Shown piece after piece: positions 1-5,176 of a stretch of DNA of 5,203 nt. The position numbers were made by a program, and so were the translations under genes. The stretch spans positions 1-5,203 of the forward strand of contig JAHECH010000377.1 in NCBI GenBank assembly GCA_024641835.1, in the 5' to 3' direction. The notes beneath the pieces were generated by a model. The model saw nothing but the letters and a program-made list of their open reading frames with translations. It searched no databases and had not been told where the DNA came from. Position 1 is the first letter of the stretch. Each line of letters opens with the position of its first letter. This DNA is from Deltaproteobacteria bacterium (GTDB lineage: Bacteria; Desulfobacterota; DSM-4660; Desulfatiglandales; HGW-15).

Positions 1-2
1 CT

Positions 3-147
3 CCTGATCACCAGCAAGGCATCAGATGCAAGGCGGCGAGGAGCGACGACTGAGGCGTATGCAGCAATACGCCGCAAGGAGGAGCGAACGCCCGCCCGCC
101 TCGGGCAGGAGGCAACACAGCAGATGATGTCTTGATGGTGGATCAGG
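3..147. repeat. Intergenic inverted-repeat element (about 145 bp)
   Basis: The ends are imperfect inverted repeats. The left arm (3-29, starting CCTGATC) matches the reverse complement of the right arm (120-147, ending GGATCAGG) at 23 of 27 aligned positions with one single-base indel. Inside is a perfect 7-bp hairpin, GGCGTAT (54-60) with ATACGCC (67-73), around a 6-base loop. Two related purine-rich blocks flank it (GAGGAGCGACG near 39-49 and GGAGGAGCGAACG near 78-90). No open frame or transposase is present. The layout fits a non-autonomous dispersed intergenic repeat; I recall similar sequences recurring in Desulfobacterota genomes, but cannot verify this here. It ends 15 nt before the -35 box of the importer operon. 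Confidence 0.65.
93..110. repeat. GC-rich palindrome nested in the larger repeat
   Basis: GCCCG (94-98) and CGGGC (102-106) form a 5-bp perfect stem around a CCT loop, inside the motif CGCCCGCCTCGGGCAGGA. This short motif resembles a widespread intergenic repeat found in other contexts, and here it sits between the GCGAACGCC block and the GGCAACACAGCAG right arm of the larger element. The likely reading is a second small repeat inserted in the first; this is inference from the motif's look and position. Confidence 0.4.
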
Positions 148-162
148 GCAGGAGCTTTCTCC

Positions 163-192
163 TTGACACTTTGATGGGCGTCTTCTAATAAT
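163..192 (+). promoter_or_regulatory. Sigma70-type promoter of the ABC importer operon
   Basis: A perfect -35 box TTGACA (163-168) is followed after 18 bp by AATAAT (187-192), five of six matches to the -10 consensus. Transcription would start near 199. It is the best promoter match upstream of the binding-protein gene and leaves an untranslated leader of roughly 235 nt. Confidence 0.6.
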
Positions 193-330
193 GGTTTATT
201 TTATCCAGTCATGCATCATCCCATTTTCCTTACAAGAGGGACGGCTTAACCGCGCCATCGGAAGCAGGTCGCAGCAGAGAAAGCACCCGCCAATTGAGTG
301 ACTTGAAGATCAGTGAAAGGAGAGTGATTC

Positions 331-357
331 ATGACAAGGAAAAATCGCGACGCCTGA
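331..357 (+). CDS. Candidate 8-codon upstream ORF (leader peptide)
   Basis: The frame ATG to TGA encodes MTRKNRDA. It is preceded by AAGGAGAG (317-324), a strong Shine-Dalgarno match placed 6 nt before the ATG, which is rare by chance and is better than the ribosome binding sites of the permease and ATPase genes. It lies 78 nt before the binding-protein start, within the loops of both proposed leader stems. The peptide has no run of one amino acid and no tryptophan, so it is not a classic amino-acid attenuator peptide. The charged cluster RKNRD might slow ribosomes, but that is speculation. It could also be an unused start site. Confidence 0.35.
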   Translation: MTRKNRDA

Positions 358-421
358 GGGGCCTCTTCCCGGGTGCGTGTGGTAACTCAATAGAGGACAG
401 TCTTATCGTTTAACTTTCAAA

Positions 422-428
422 AAGGAGG
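422..428 (+). promoter_or_regulatory. Ribosome binding site deciding the binding-protein start
   Basis: AAGGAGG is a near-perfect Shine-Dalgarno sequence. It lies 1 nt before the ATG at 430 but 7 nt before the in-frame ATG at 436. Normal spacing selects the second ATG. Confidence 0.75.
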
Positions 429-435
429 TATGATT

Positions 436-1422
436 ATGAGGAGGGTAGCGTTCGGATTATCGATTCTTTTGGTCATAGGCCTTGTCTTTGGGTCCACCGT
501 ATCAGCCAAAATGATCCGCATCGGGGAGTACCAGATCGTCTCCCATCCCGCTCTGGACAACGACAGCAAAGGCTTTGCAGCCGCGCTAAAAGCGGAAGGC
601 TTCGTCGAGGGCAAAAACATCACCATCGATCGCCAAAATGCCCAGGGCGATCAGGCCAACTGCGCCATCATTGCGAGGAAATTTGAAGACGACAAAGTGG
701 ACCTGATCCATGCCATCAGCACACCCTGTGCCCAGGCATCAGCAAAAGTCAGCAAAACCATACCCATTGTTTTTTCTTCTGTCACTGACCCTGTGGCGAC
801 CGGGATTATCCCGAAAATGGGAAAGACCGGTACCCATATTACCGGCGTCAGCGACAGGTGGCCCGTTACCCTTCAGTGCAAGATGTACGAGAAGCTGATG
901 CCCAAAGCCAAGCGATGGGGAACCATTTACAATCCCGGAGATGTCAATGTGACGTTCCATATCAAAGAGATGAAGGAAGCTGTCGAGAAGATGGGCGGAA
1001 AACTGATCGAAGCTCACGTCTCGACGAGCGCGGAAGTCATGCAGGCTGCCCAGAGCTTGGTAGGCCGTGTAGACGCCATCCACATCACGTCTGACAATAC
1101 CTCTGTTTCCGCATTTGAATCTATCGTCAAGGTCTGCGATGAGAACAAAATTCCTCTTTTCGTGGGAGATGTGGATAGCGTTCCCAGGGGCGCGATCGCC
1201 GCTTACGGTCTTGACTACTTCAAGGTGGGTTATACGGCCGGGAAAAAGGCGGCCCTGATCCTCAAAGGAAAAAAGCCGGGTGAGATTCCTGCAGGATTGG
1301 CCGCAGGGTACAGCCTCTGGATCAACGAGCAGCATGCGAAGCTCCAGGGCCTCAAGCTGCCCGCAAAATTGCCTGAAAAACCGGACAGGCTTTGGGATGT
1401 GAATGGAAAAGAAATAAAATAA
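436..1422 (+). CDS. ABC transporter substrate-binding protein (PF04392 family)
   Basis: This is the periplasmic binding protein that captures the solute and delivers it to the permease encoded next. With the ATG at 436 it is 328 aa, normal for the ABC_sub_bind family (COG2984); an ATG at 430 would add two residues but is too close to the ribosome binding site. Residues 1-24 form a signal peptide: basic MRR, a hydrophobic core, then cleavage after VSA. There is no lipobox cysteine, so the mature protein should be soluble. Family motifs follow in order: QNAQGDQAN (67-75), ISTPCAQA (94-101), SSVTDPVATG (114-123), GVSDRWPV (137-144), YNPGDVN (165-171), TSDNTSVSAFE (218-228) and GDVDSVPRGAIAAYGLDYF (244-262). 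These are the two lobes of a type I periplasmic-binding fold. Cysteines occur at 76, 98, 148 and 234; C98 sits in the pocket-lining TP-AQ motif where I recall threonine as more usual. The substrate is unknown. Streptococcal relatives are tied to tryptophan, but that cannot be transferred here. Confidence 0.93.
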   Translation: MRRVAFGLSILLVIGLVFGSTVSAKMIRIGEYQIVSHPALDNDSKGFAAALKAEGFVEGKNITIDRQNAQGDQANCAIIARKFEDDKVDLIHAISTPCAQASAKVSKTIPIVFSSVTDPVATGIIPKMGKTGTHITGVSDRWPVTLQCKMYEKLMPKAKRWGTIYNPGDVNVTFHIKEMKEAVEKMGGKLIEAHVSTSAEVMQAAQSLVGRVDAIHITSDNTSVSAFESIVKVCDENKIPLFVGDVDSVPRGAIAAYGLDYFKVGYTAGKKAALILKGKKPGEIPAGLAAGYSLWINEQHAKLQGLKLPAKLPEKPDRLWDVNGKEIK

Positions 1423-1440
1423 TAAGGATATTCCAGCGAT

Positions 1441-1470
1441 GTTGAGGGGAGGAGGCTTTCTCCCCTCAAC
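1441..1470 (+). promoter_or_regulatory. Intercistronic hairpin between binding protein and permease
   Basis: GTTGAGGGGAG (1441-1451) and CTCCCCTCAAC (1460-1470) form a perfect 11-bp stem with an 8-base loop (1452-1459). It starts 18 nt after the binding-protein stop and ends 14 nt before the permease ATG. No T run follows directly (CTGGCGGTCTTT), so it is not a canonical intrinsic terminator. In ABC operons such hairpins often stabilise the upstream mRNA and keep binding-protein levels above those of the membrane parts. That role is inferred here. Confidence 0.6.
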
Positions 1471-1484
1471 CTGGCGGTCTTTAC

Positions 1485-2387
1485 ATGGTACTCAGTGGGT
1501 TTCTTTTCACCATACCTGTCTCCCTGGAGCAGGGCTTGGCGTATAGCCTTGTCGCCCTGGGCATCGTCATCAGCTTTCGCATTCTTGCTTTTCCGGACCT
1601 CACCGTTGACGGCAGTTTTACTCTTGGGGCGGCGGTCGTTGCACGCCTGATCATGGAGGGCGCCGCTCCCATCTCCGGGATTATTGCAGCCACTGCCGCA
1701 GGGTTTGTTGCAGGCTGCTGTACAGGACTTCTCAACACCAGGCTCAAGATCAACAGTCTCCTGGCTGGAATTCTGATGATGACTAGTTTGTATTCCGTGA
1801 ATCTCCGCATCATGGGAAGATCCAATATACAGCTCCTCACAGTTCAGACTTTCCTCACCCCCCTGGAAAATCTTGAGGTCAACCGCTTTATCCCGATCAT
1901 CGCCTTCTTCTTGGTCGTGTCGTTCGGCATCAAGCTTCTCTCAGATATGTTTCTTCACACCCAGATCGGCTTTGCCATGCGCGCCACGGGCGACAACGAT
2001 CAGATGATTCGCTCTCTTGGGGTGAACACAGATAATATGACGGTGCTGGGTCTTGGCATTTCCAATGCCATGATCGCTCTCTGCGGCGCCCTTGTTGCCC
2101 AGGATCAGGGTTTCTCTGATGTGGGTATGGGCATCGGTATGATCGTCGCTGGCCTTGCATCCATCATCATTGGCGAGGCCATCGTGGGAAAGCAGAGCGT
2201 GGCAAGAATGACCCTGGCAGCTTTGGTGGGATCCATCATTTATAAACTGATCATATCCGTCGGTCTCAGGCTTGGCCTGGCCCCCACAGATCTGAAGCTT
2301 GCCACCGGGGTGATGGTCATCCTGGCTCTGGGCGTCCCCACGCTCAGGAAGGAAAAGGAAGGAAAGCTTCATTTGAGAGGAGTGTGA
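1485..2387 (+). CDS. ABC transporter permease (BPD_transp_2, COG4120)
   Basis: This is the inner-membrane channel subunit of the importer, 300 aa, the usual size. The family hallmark lies near the N-terminus: ISFRILAFPDLTVDGSFTLG (29-48), then LNTRLKINSLLAGILMMTSL (83-102) and NLRIMGRSNI (106-115). Around eight to nine hydrophobic segments are seen, near 12-33, 47-58, 62-80, 91-106, 134-152, 185-204, 214-234, 242-262 and 271-286. The polar loop GFAMRATGDNDQMIRSLGVN (162-181) corresponds to the cytoplasmic coupling loop that contacts the ATPase, as in branched-chain amino-acid (LivH-type) permeases. The start is weakly supported: no good Shine-Dalgarno precedes the ATG at 1485, only GGCGG at 1473-1477, so translation may depend on coupling or on the upstream hairpin. 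The C-terminal tail is lysine-rich. A ribosome binding site for a following gene lies inside its last codons. Confidence 0.93.
   Translation: MVLSGFLFTIPVSLEQGLAYSLVALGIVISFRILAFPDLTVDGSFTLGAAVVARLIMEGAAPISGIIAATAAGFVAGCCTGLLNTRLKINSLLAGILMMTSLYSVNLRIMGRSNIQLLTVQTFLTPLENLEVNRFIPIIAFFLVVSFGIKLLSDMFLHTQIGFAMRATGDNDQMIRSLGVNTDNMTVLGLGISNAMIALCGALVAQDQGFSDVGMGIGMIVAGLASIIIGEAIVGKQSVARMTLAALVGSIIYKLIISVGLRLGLAPTDLKLATGVMVILALGVPTLRKEKEGKLHLRGV
2376..2382 (+). promoter_or_regulatory. Stranded ribosome binding site at the permease end
   Basis: AGAGGAG overlaps the last codons of the permease, ending 2 nt before its TGA. This is where the ribosome binding site of a tightly coupled downstream gene would be, with a start codon expected near 2388-2393. 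No usable ATG follows; the ATPase ATG is at 2587, about 200 nt away beyond repeat DNA. The likely reading is the ancestral ATPase ribosome binding site, cut off by the insertion. Confidence 0.45.
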
Positions 2388-2402
2388 AAACGGTGCACGG
2401 TT

Positions 2403-2423
2403 CAAGGTACAAGGTGCAAGGCG
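2403..2423. repeat. Three tandem 7-nt units (CAAGGTR-like)
   Basis: CAAGGTA (2403-2409), CAAGGTG (2410-2416) and CAAGGCG (2417-2423) are consecutive heptamers differing at one or two positions. They lie at the left end of the repeat-filled gap between permease and ATPase. Similar heptad runs are, from memory, common intergenic repeats in environmental Gram-negative genomes. Confidence 0.6.
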
Positions 2424-2431
2424 AAAGAAGG

Positions 2432-2566
2432 AAAAACCGAAAACTTCTCACCACGAAAGCGCGAAAGGACGAAAACACGAAGAAGTGATTATATACCTGA
2501 TGTTTTTTCGTGCTTTCCAGTTTTCGTGTTTTCGTGATTGCATTTGATGTTAAGCTTTTGGTTTTG
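2432..2566. repeat. Long imperfect inverted repeat of 8-nt units
   Basis: The inner arms 2450-2485 and 2503-2538 pair at about 27 of 36 positions around a 17-nt loop. Each arm is built of four octamers: CACGAAAG, CGCGAAAG, GACGAAAA, CACGAAGA on the left and TTTTCGTG, CTTTCCAG, TTTTCGTG, TTTTCGTG on the right. An outer stem, AAAACCGAAAACTT (2433-2446) with AAGCTTTTGGTTTT (2552-2565), matches at 12 of 14 positions. Just beyond is a perfect 12-bp palindrome, AAATTCGAATTT (2568-2579), 7 nt before the ATPase start. The block is AT-rich and lower-complexity than the flanking genes. It has no real ORF and fits a dispersed repeat that entered the operon. Confidence 0.7.
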
Positions 2567-2586
2567 AAAATTCGAATTTCCCAACT

Positions 2587-3369
2587 ATGGTTCGCGTTCA
2601 AGGACTAAAAAAGGTCTTCAAAAAAGGAACGGTCGATGAAAAAGTGGCGATCAACGGGATCACTTTGCAAATCAACGATGGCGATTTCGTCACCGTCATC
2701 GGCAGCAATGGCGCAGGCAAGACGACCCTACTCAACCTTATCGCAGGCACCTATGCAGCGGACGAAGGTGAAATCATCATCGATACTACTCCCGTCACCC
2801 ACCTACCTGAGCATAGGCGCGCCAGGTACCTGGGGAGGATTTTCCAAAACCCTCTCATGGGAACGGCCTCTTCCATGAGCATAGAGGAAAACCTGGCCAT
2901 GGCGGATTTGCGCGGCAAATCGAGAGGGCTCCGCTGGGGTGTGACAAAAGCACGGAGAGCGCTCTACAGAGAGAGCCTCAGAATGCTTGAGCTGGGGCTG
3001 GAGAACCGACTCAGGGATTCAGTGAGCCTTCTTTCCGGCGGCCAGCGTCAGTCCCTGACACTCCTCATGGCTACTCTCTCCCTCCCTAAATTACTCCTTC
3101 TCGACGAGCATACTGCAGCTCTGGATCCCATGACGGCAGGACGCGTCATCGATCTAACCGAGAGGATCGTGAGGGAAAATCATCTTACCACCATCATGGT
3201 GACCCACAACATGCACCAGGCCATTCGGTACGGAAACCGCATGATCATGCTCCATGGGGGAAGGGTTCAATTCGATATCGAAGGAAAAGAGAAGGCTGCT
3301 CTCACGGTAGAGGAGGTGGTGAGGAGGTTCGGAGCGGAACTGAAGGACGAAGCCCTCCTCTGCGCATAA
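2587..3369 (+). CDS. ABC transporter ATP-binding protein (COG1101)
   Basis: This cytoplasmic ATPase powers the importer; it is 260 aa with all catalytic motifs intact. Visible motifs are Walker A GSNGAGKTT (39-47), Q-loop FQNP (86-89, Q87), signature LSGGQRQ (149-155), Walker B LLLLDE (169-174) with E174 as catalytic base, D-loop AALD (177-180) and the switch histidine H207 in VTHN. LTLQIN-DGDFVTVIGSNG-like wording at 25-42 and the EHTAALDP version of the D-loop region are typical of the partner of PF04392 binding proteins. The ATG at 2587 is the only plausible start: an in-frame TAA lies at 2551-2553 and no NTG codon lies between. The protein N-terminus looks complete. No Shine-Dalgarno precedes it, because repeat DNA runs almost to the ATG. 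The unusual 199-nt gap from the permease suggests weakened or altered translation. The final residues (DEALLCA) run to 33 nt from the convergent gene. Confidence 0.93.
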   Translation: MVRVQGLKKVFKKGTVDEKVAINGITLQINDGDFVTVIGSNGAGKTTLLNLIAGTYAADEGEIIIDTTPVTHLPEHRRARYLGRIFQNPLMGTASSMSIEENLAMADLRGKSRGLRWGVTKARRALYRESLRMLELGLENRLRDSVSLLSGGQRQSLTLLMATLSLPKLLLLDEHTAALDPMTAGRVIDLTERIVRENHLTTIMVTHNMHQAIRYGNRMIMLHGGRVQFDIEGKEKAALTVEEVVRRFGAELKDEALLCA

Positions 3370-3402
3370 GTTTCAGGCTCTGCTCGTCGTTACAGATTCC
3401 TG

Positions 3403-4764
3403 CTAGGACTGTATATCTTTCAGGAGCCGGTTTTTCTGCGACTTATCCGTCAGATCGCTGAACTCCTTCAGGCTCTCGATCAATCTGTCCAACTCCTGGG
3501 ATTGAGCCACAGGGATGCTGTCACTCCCTCTCCTCTCCAAGGCTTCAATCACTGACTTGATGGTAAGGGTATCTGGATCCCGGGCTGGCTCATAAGCGGT
3601 GCACTTTTCCTGTTCCACCATGACTTCTGAAAGAATGCCGCATGTAACGAGCTCATAGAGAATCTGGTTTACCAGCCGTATGGGAATTTCCAGTTCATGG
3701 GAAATCTGCTCATTGCTCCATGCTTTTTCCCCTTGTGTAAAGCGCCTGATGACGAACTGGGCAACCCTCAGAGAAAGGAGCCGCTTGAAGTTGTGGCTCA
3801 CTCCAAGGCATTCTTCCTCAAATTCGAACATTTCCACGTTCTGGTGTGCAAAGGCGACTTCCGCACCAAAAAGGACAATCATCCAACTGAACTGGAGCCA
3901 GGTGAAGAAGAGAGGCAGAGCGGCAAAGCTCCCGTAGATGGCATTCTGTTTCACGATACCAATCTGCAAGCTGATGTAGCCCCATTGAAAAACGTAATAG
4001 ATGGTTCCTGCGATCATACCGGCCAACACCCCTGATTTCAGATCTACTCTAGTGTTGGGCATAAACATGTATATGAATGAAAACAAAACCCAGAGAGCGA
4101 TAACGGGCAGGAGCTGAAACACCATGGAAACACCTGGGCTCAAAAAGTGAAGAAAGGCAAACTTTTTCAGCGCCAGAGTTATCCCACCGGTAATAAGCAC
4201 GGTGGCGCTGCTTGACATGATGAAAAGCACAGTCCCTATCAGAAGGACTGAAAGGTAGTCCGTGACCTGTCGTCCGACGGTTCTCCCCTTTTTGATCCCC
4301 CAGATATCATTGAAGGCTTTTTCGATATGGGAGAGGATCTTGATGACAGTGTAAAAGAGGATCAGAAGCCCCGCCCCCGCCACAAGACCGCCCTTTACGC
4401 TCGCAAGAAGTCCCCTCGCAAACTCCATTACCCGCAACGCCACCTGCTCCTGTCCTTCAAGAGCATTCATAAGCATCTTTTCAAGACCCTTCTCAACGCC
4501 AAATCCTTTGGCAATGCCGAATGCCATGGCGAGCACGGGTACGATGGAGAGAAGAGAGTAGAAGGTAAGCGCGGATGCCTGCAAGGTGATTCGGTCCTTT
4601 GCAACCCCGCGGACGGAAAGGGTGACCACTTTCAAGGTCTTGAAGAGGAAAGACTTGGGAGGAGCGAGATCTTTTTGGCGGATATTCCAGATATCTTTTT
4701 TCATGAACTGTATGATTTTGGATATTCGCTGCTGACGCACTTCTGTCCCCTTCTTGCAATTCAT
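3403..4764 (-). CDS. YihY/BrkB-family inner-membrane protein with C-terminal winged-helix-like domain
   Basis: This 453-aa protein has a Virul_fac_BrkB core (PF03631) at about 45-310 with six membrane segments near 62-86, 126-146, 169-196, 212-235, 244-262 and 283-306. Family motifs include ALTFYSLLSIVPVLAMAFGI (65-84), IEKAFNDIWGI (147-157), MPNTRVDLKSGVLAGMIAG (235-253) and YGSFAALPLFFTWL (277-290). The start is supported by GGAGG (4774-4770) 5 nt before the ATG; M21 lacks such a site. Past the membrane core, residues 333-410 look like a winged helix: NEQISHELEIP (351-361), LVNQILYELVTCGIL (364-378), a wing, then DTLTIKSVIEALER (398-411). The order recalls Rrf2 regulators, but the iron-sulfur cysteine cluster is absent (only C375 and C388). 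The tail 420-453 is charged and helical. The molecular role of the family is unsettled; the old RNase BN label is wrong. Family-typical proteins such as E. coli YihY are about 290 aa, so the tail is an addition. Confidence 0.88.
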   Translation of the reverse strand: MNCKKGTEVRQQRISKIIQFMKKDIWNIRQKDLAPPKSFLFKTLKVVTLSVRGVAKDRITLQASALTFYSLLSIVPVLAMAFGIAKGFGVEKGLEKMLMNALEGQEQVALRVMEFARGLLASVKGGLVAGAGLLILFYTVIKILSHIEKAFNDIWGIKKGRTVGRQVTDYLSVLLIGTVLFIMSSSATVLITGGITLALKKFAFLHFLSPGVSMVFQLLPVIALWVLFSFIYMFMPNTRVDLKSGVLAGMIAGTIYYVFQWGYISLQIGIVKQNAIYGSFAALPLFFTWLQFSWMIVLFGAEVAFAHQNVEMFEFEEECLGVSHNFKRLLSLRVAQFVIRRFTQGEKAWSNEQISHELEIPIRLVNQILYELVTCGILSEVMVEQEKCTAYEPARDPDTLTIKSVIEALERRGSDSIPVAQSQELDRLIESLKEFSDLTDKSQKNRLLKDIQS

Positions 4765-4769
4765 AATTG

Positions 4770-4774
4770 CCTCC
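4770..4774 (-). promoter_or_regulatory. Ribosome binding site of the BrkB-like gene
   Basis: Read on the - strand, GGAGG lies 5 nt before the ATG at 4764 and fixes that start over the internal methionine at residue 21. Confidence 0.7.
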
Positions 4775-4832
4775 GAATTCCGCGCAGATCTAAAGTTATT
4801 TTATCCTGATTTTCCACGCACATCGCCGCTCT

Positions 4833-4841
4833 ATTGTAGCA
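4833..4841 (-). promoter_or_regulatory. Extended -10 promoter of the BrkB-like gene
   Basis: The - strand reads TGCTACAAT, an extended -10 (TGN) followed by TACAAT, five of six consensus matches. Transcription would start near 4826, giving a 60-nt leader before the ATG at 4764. No good -35 box is seen at 17 nt, which extended -10 promoters can tolerate. The gene is therefore probably transcribed by itself. Confidence 0.45.
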
Positions 4842-5108
4842 AAGGCCATCCCAAAGGTCTTTCAGATTGATTCAACCCCATATGCCTACCCATTCAATTC
4901 CTTCAGAAATTGACCATCCCCATCCCTGTCAAAGAACAATTTTACCATTTTACGGGGACGTTGGCGTCTATTTTCAAAAGCGAAGGGCAACCGGAGCCTC
5001 ACCAAGGCAGATTTCGCGAAATTGACAAAGAAAGTCTCCCTCCGTATGATCAAGGCTAAGTACATCGGTTCATAAATTCGGTTACCCTGAGGCATTGCTG
5101 ATATCTAA
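4842..5108. other. Intergenic stretch without a convincing gene
   Basis: A 69-codon - strand frame (5095 to 4886) has an ATG but no ribosome binding site, and its product resembles no family I know; its DRDGDGQF stretch looks like a calcium loop but lacks the position-12 acid. On the + strand a start-less frame (4914-5072, stop TAA 5073-5075) ends in a lysine-rich, protein-like tail (SLTKADFAKLTKKVSLRMIK, then AKYIGS), which could be the remnant of a decayed gene. A 43-codon + strand frame from the ATG at 4882 also lacks a ribosome binding site. None can be called a gene. Confidence 0.3.
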
Positions 5109-5176
5109 GGGGTCATGGGGGTCTCTTTCAAAATAGAGAAACGAAGAAAGGCCGGGAAAGAGACCCCCATGGCCCC
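5109..5176. repeat. 21-bp near-perfect inverted repeat (REP-like hairpin)
   Basis: The left arm (5109-5129, beginning GGGGTCATGGGGG) and right arm (5156-5176, ending CCCCCATGGCCCC) are complementary at 20 of 21 positions, and the single mismatch would be a G-U pair in RNA. The loop is 26 nt (5130-5155) and purine-rich. No T run follows on either strand, so it is not a standard terminator. The GGGGTCA start recalls palindromes mobilised by REP-associated tyrosine transposases, but no such gene is in the window and that assignment is inference. Confidence 0.65.

Larger units (their letters stand above)
199..435 (+). promoter_or_regulatory. Long 5' leader with alternative stems and a short upstream ORF
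   Basis: This is the predicted transcribed leader of the importer operon. GCACCCG (283-289) can pair perfectly with CGGGTGC (370-376), and ATTGAGT (293-299) can pair perfectly with ACTCAAT (385-391). The two 7-bp stems interlock, so they are either mutually exclusive or form a pseudoknot. Both span the 8-codon frame at 331-357. I recognise no known riboswitch class and no terminator hairpin with a U tract. Translational coupling, attenuation or an unclassified regulatory RNA are possible; chance pairing in 240 nt cannot be excluded. Confidence 0.35.

Noticed and set aside
232..262. T-box-like string AGGGACGGCTTAACCGCG in the leader
   Set aside because: It faintly resembles the T-box antiterminator but lacks the TGGN bulge that pairs with the tRNA end, and no terminator follows.
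739..1335. 198-codon open frame on the - strand
   Set aside because: It lies wholly antisense to the binding-protein gene, whose protein matches its family along its full length; the frame has no family features.
1941..2405. 154-codon open frame on the - strand
   Set aside because: It is antisense to the permease, rich in His, Gln and Asp in a way typical of shadow frames, and starts inside repeat DNA.
2344..2601. 85-codon - strand frame across the repeat
   Set aside because: The product is a translation of repeat DNA (such as the CTLYLEPCT stretch from the heptamers), with no ribosome binding site.
3370..3402. Terminator between the convergent genes
   Set aside because: Only a 5-bp pairing (GGCTC near 3376 with GAGCC near 3423) is seen, with a wide loop and no T run.
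3403..4764. Naming the membrane protein ribonuclease BN
   Set aside because: The old label came from a misassignment; RNase BN activity belongs to the ElaC/RNase Z protein, and this is a membrane protein with no nuclease motif.
4327..4809. 160-codon open frame on the + strand
   Set aside because: It is antisense to the BrkB-like gene, whose motifs and ribosome binding site are clear.
4900..4945. EF-hand calcium-binding loop (DRDGDGQF) on the - strand
   Set aside because: The acidic residue at loop position 12 is missing, there are no clear flanking helices and the frame itself is unsupported.
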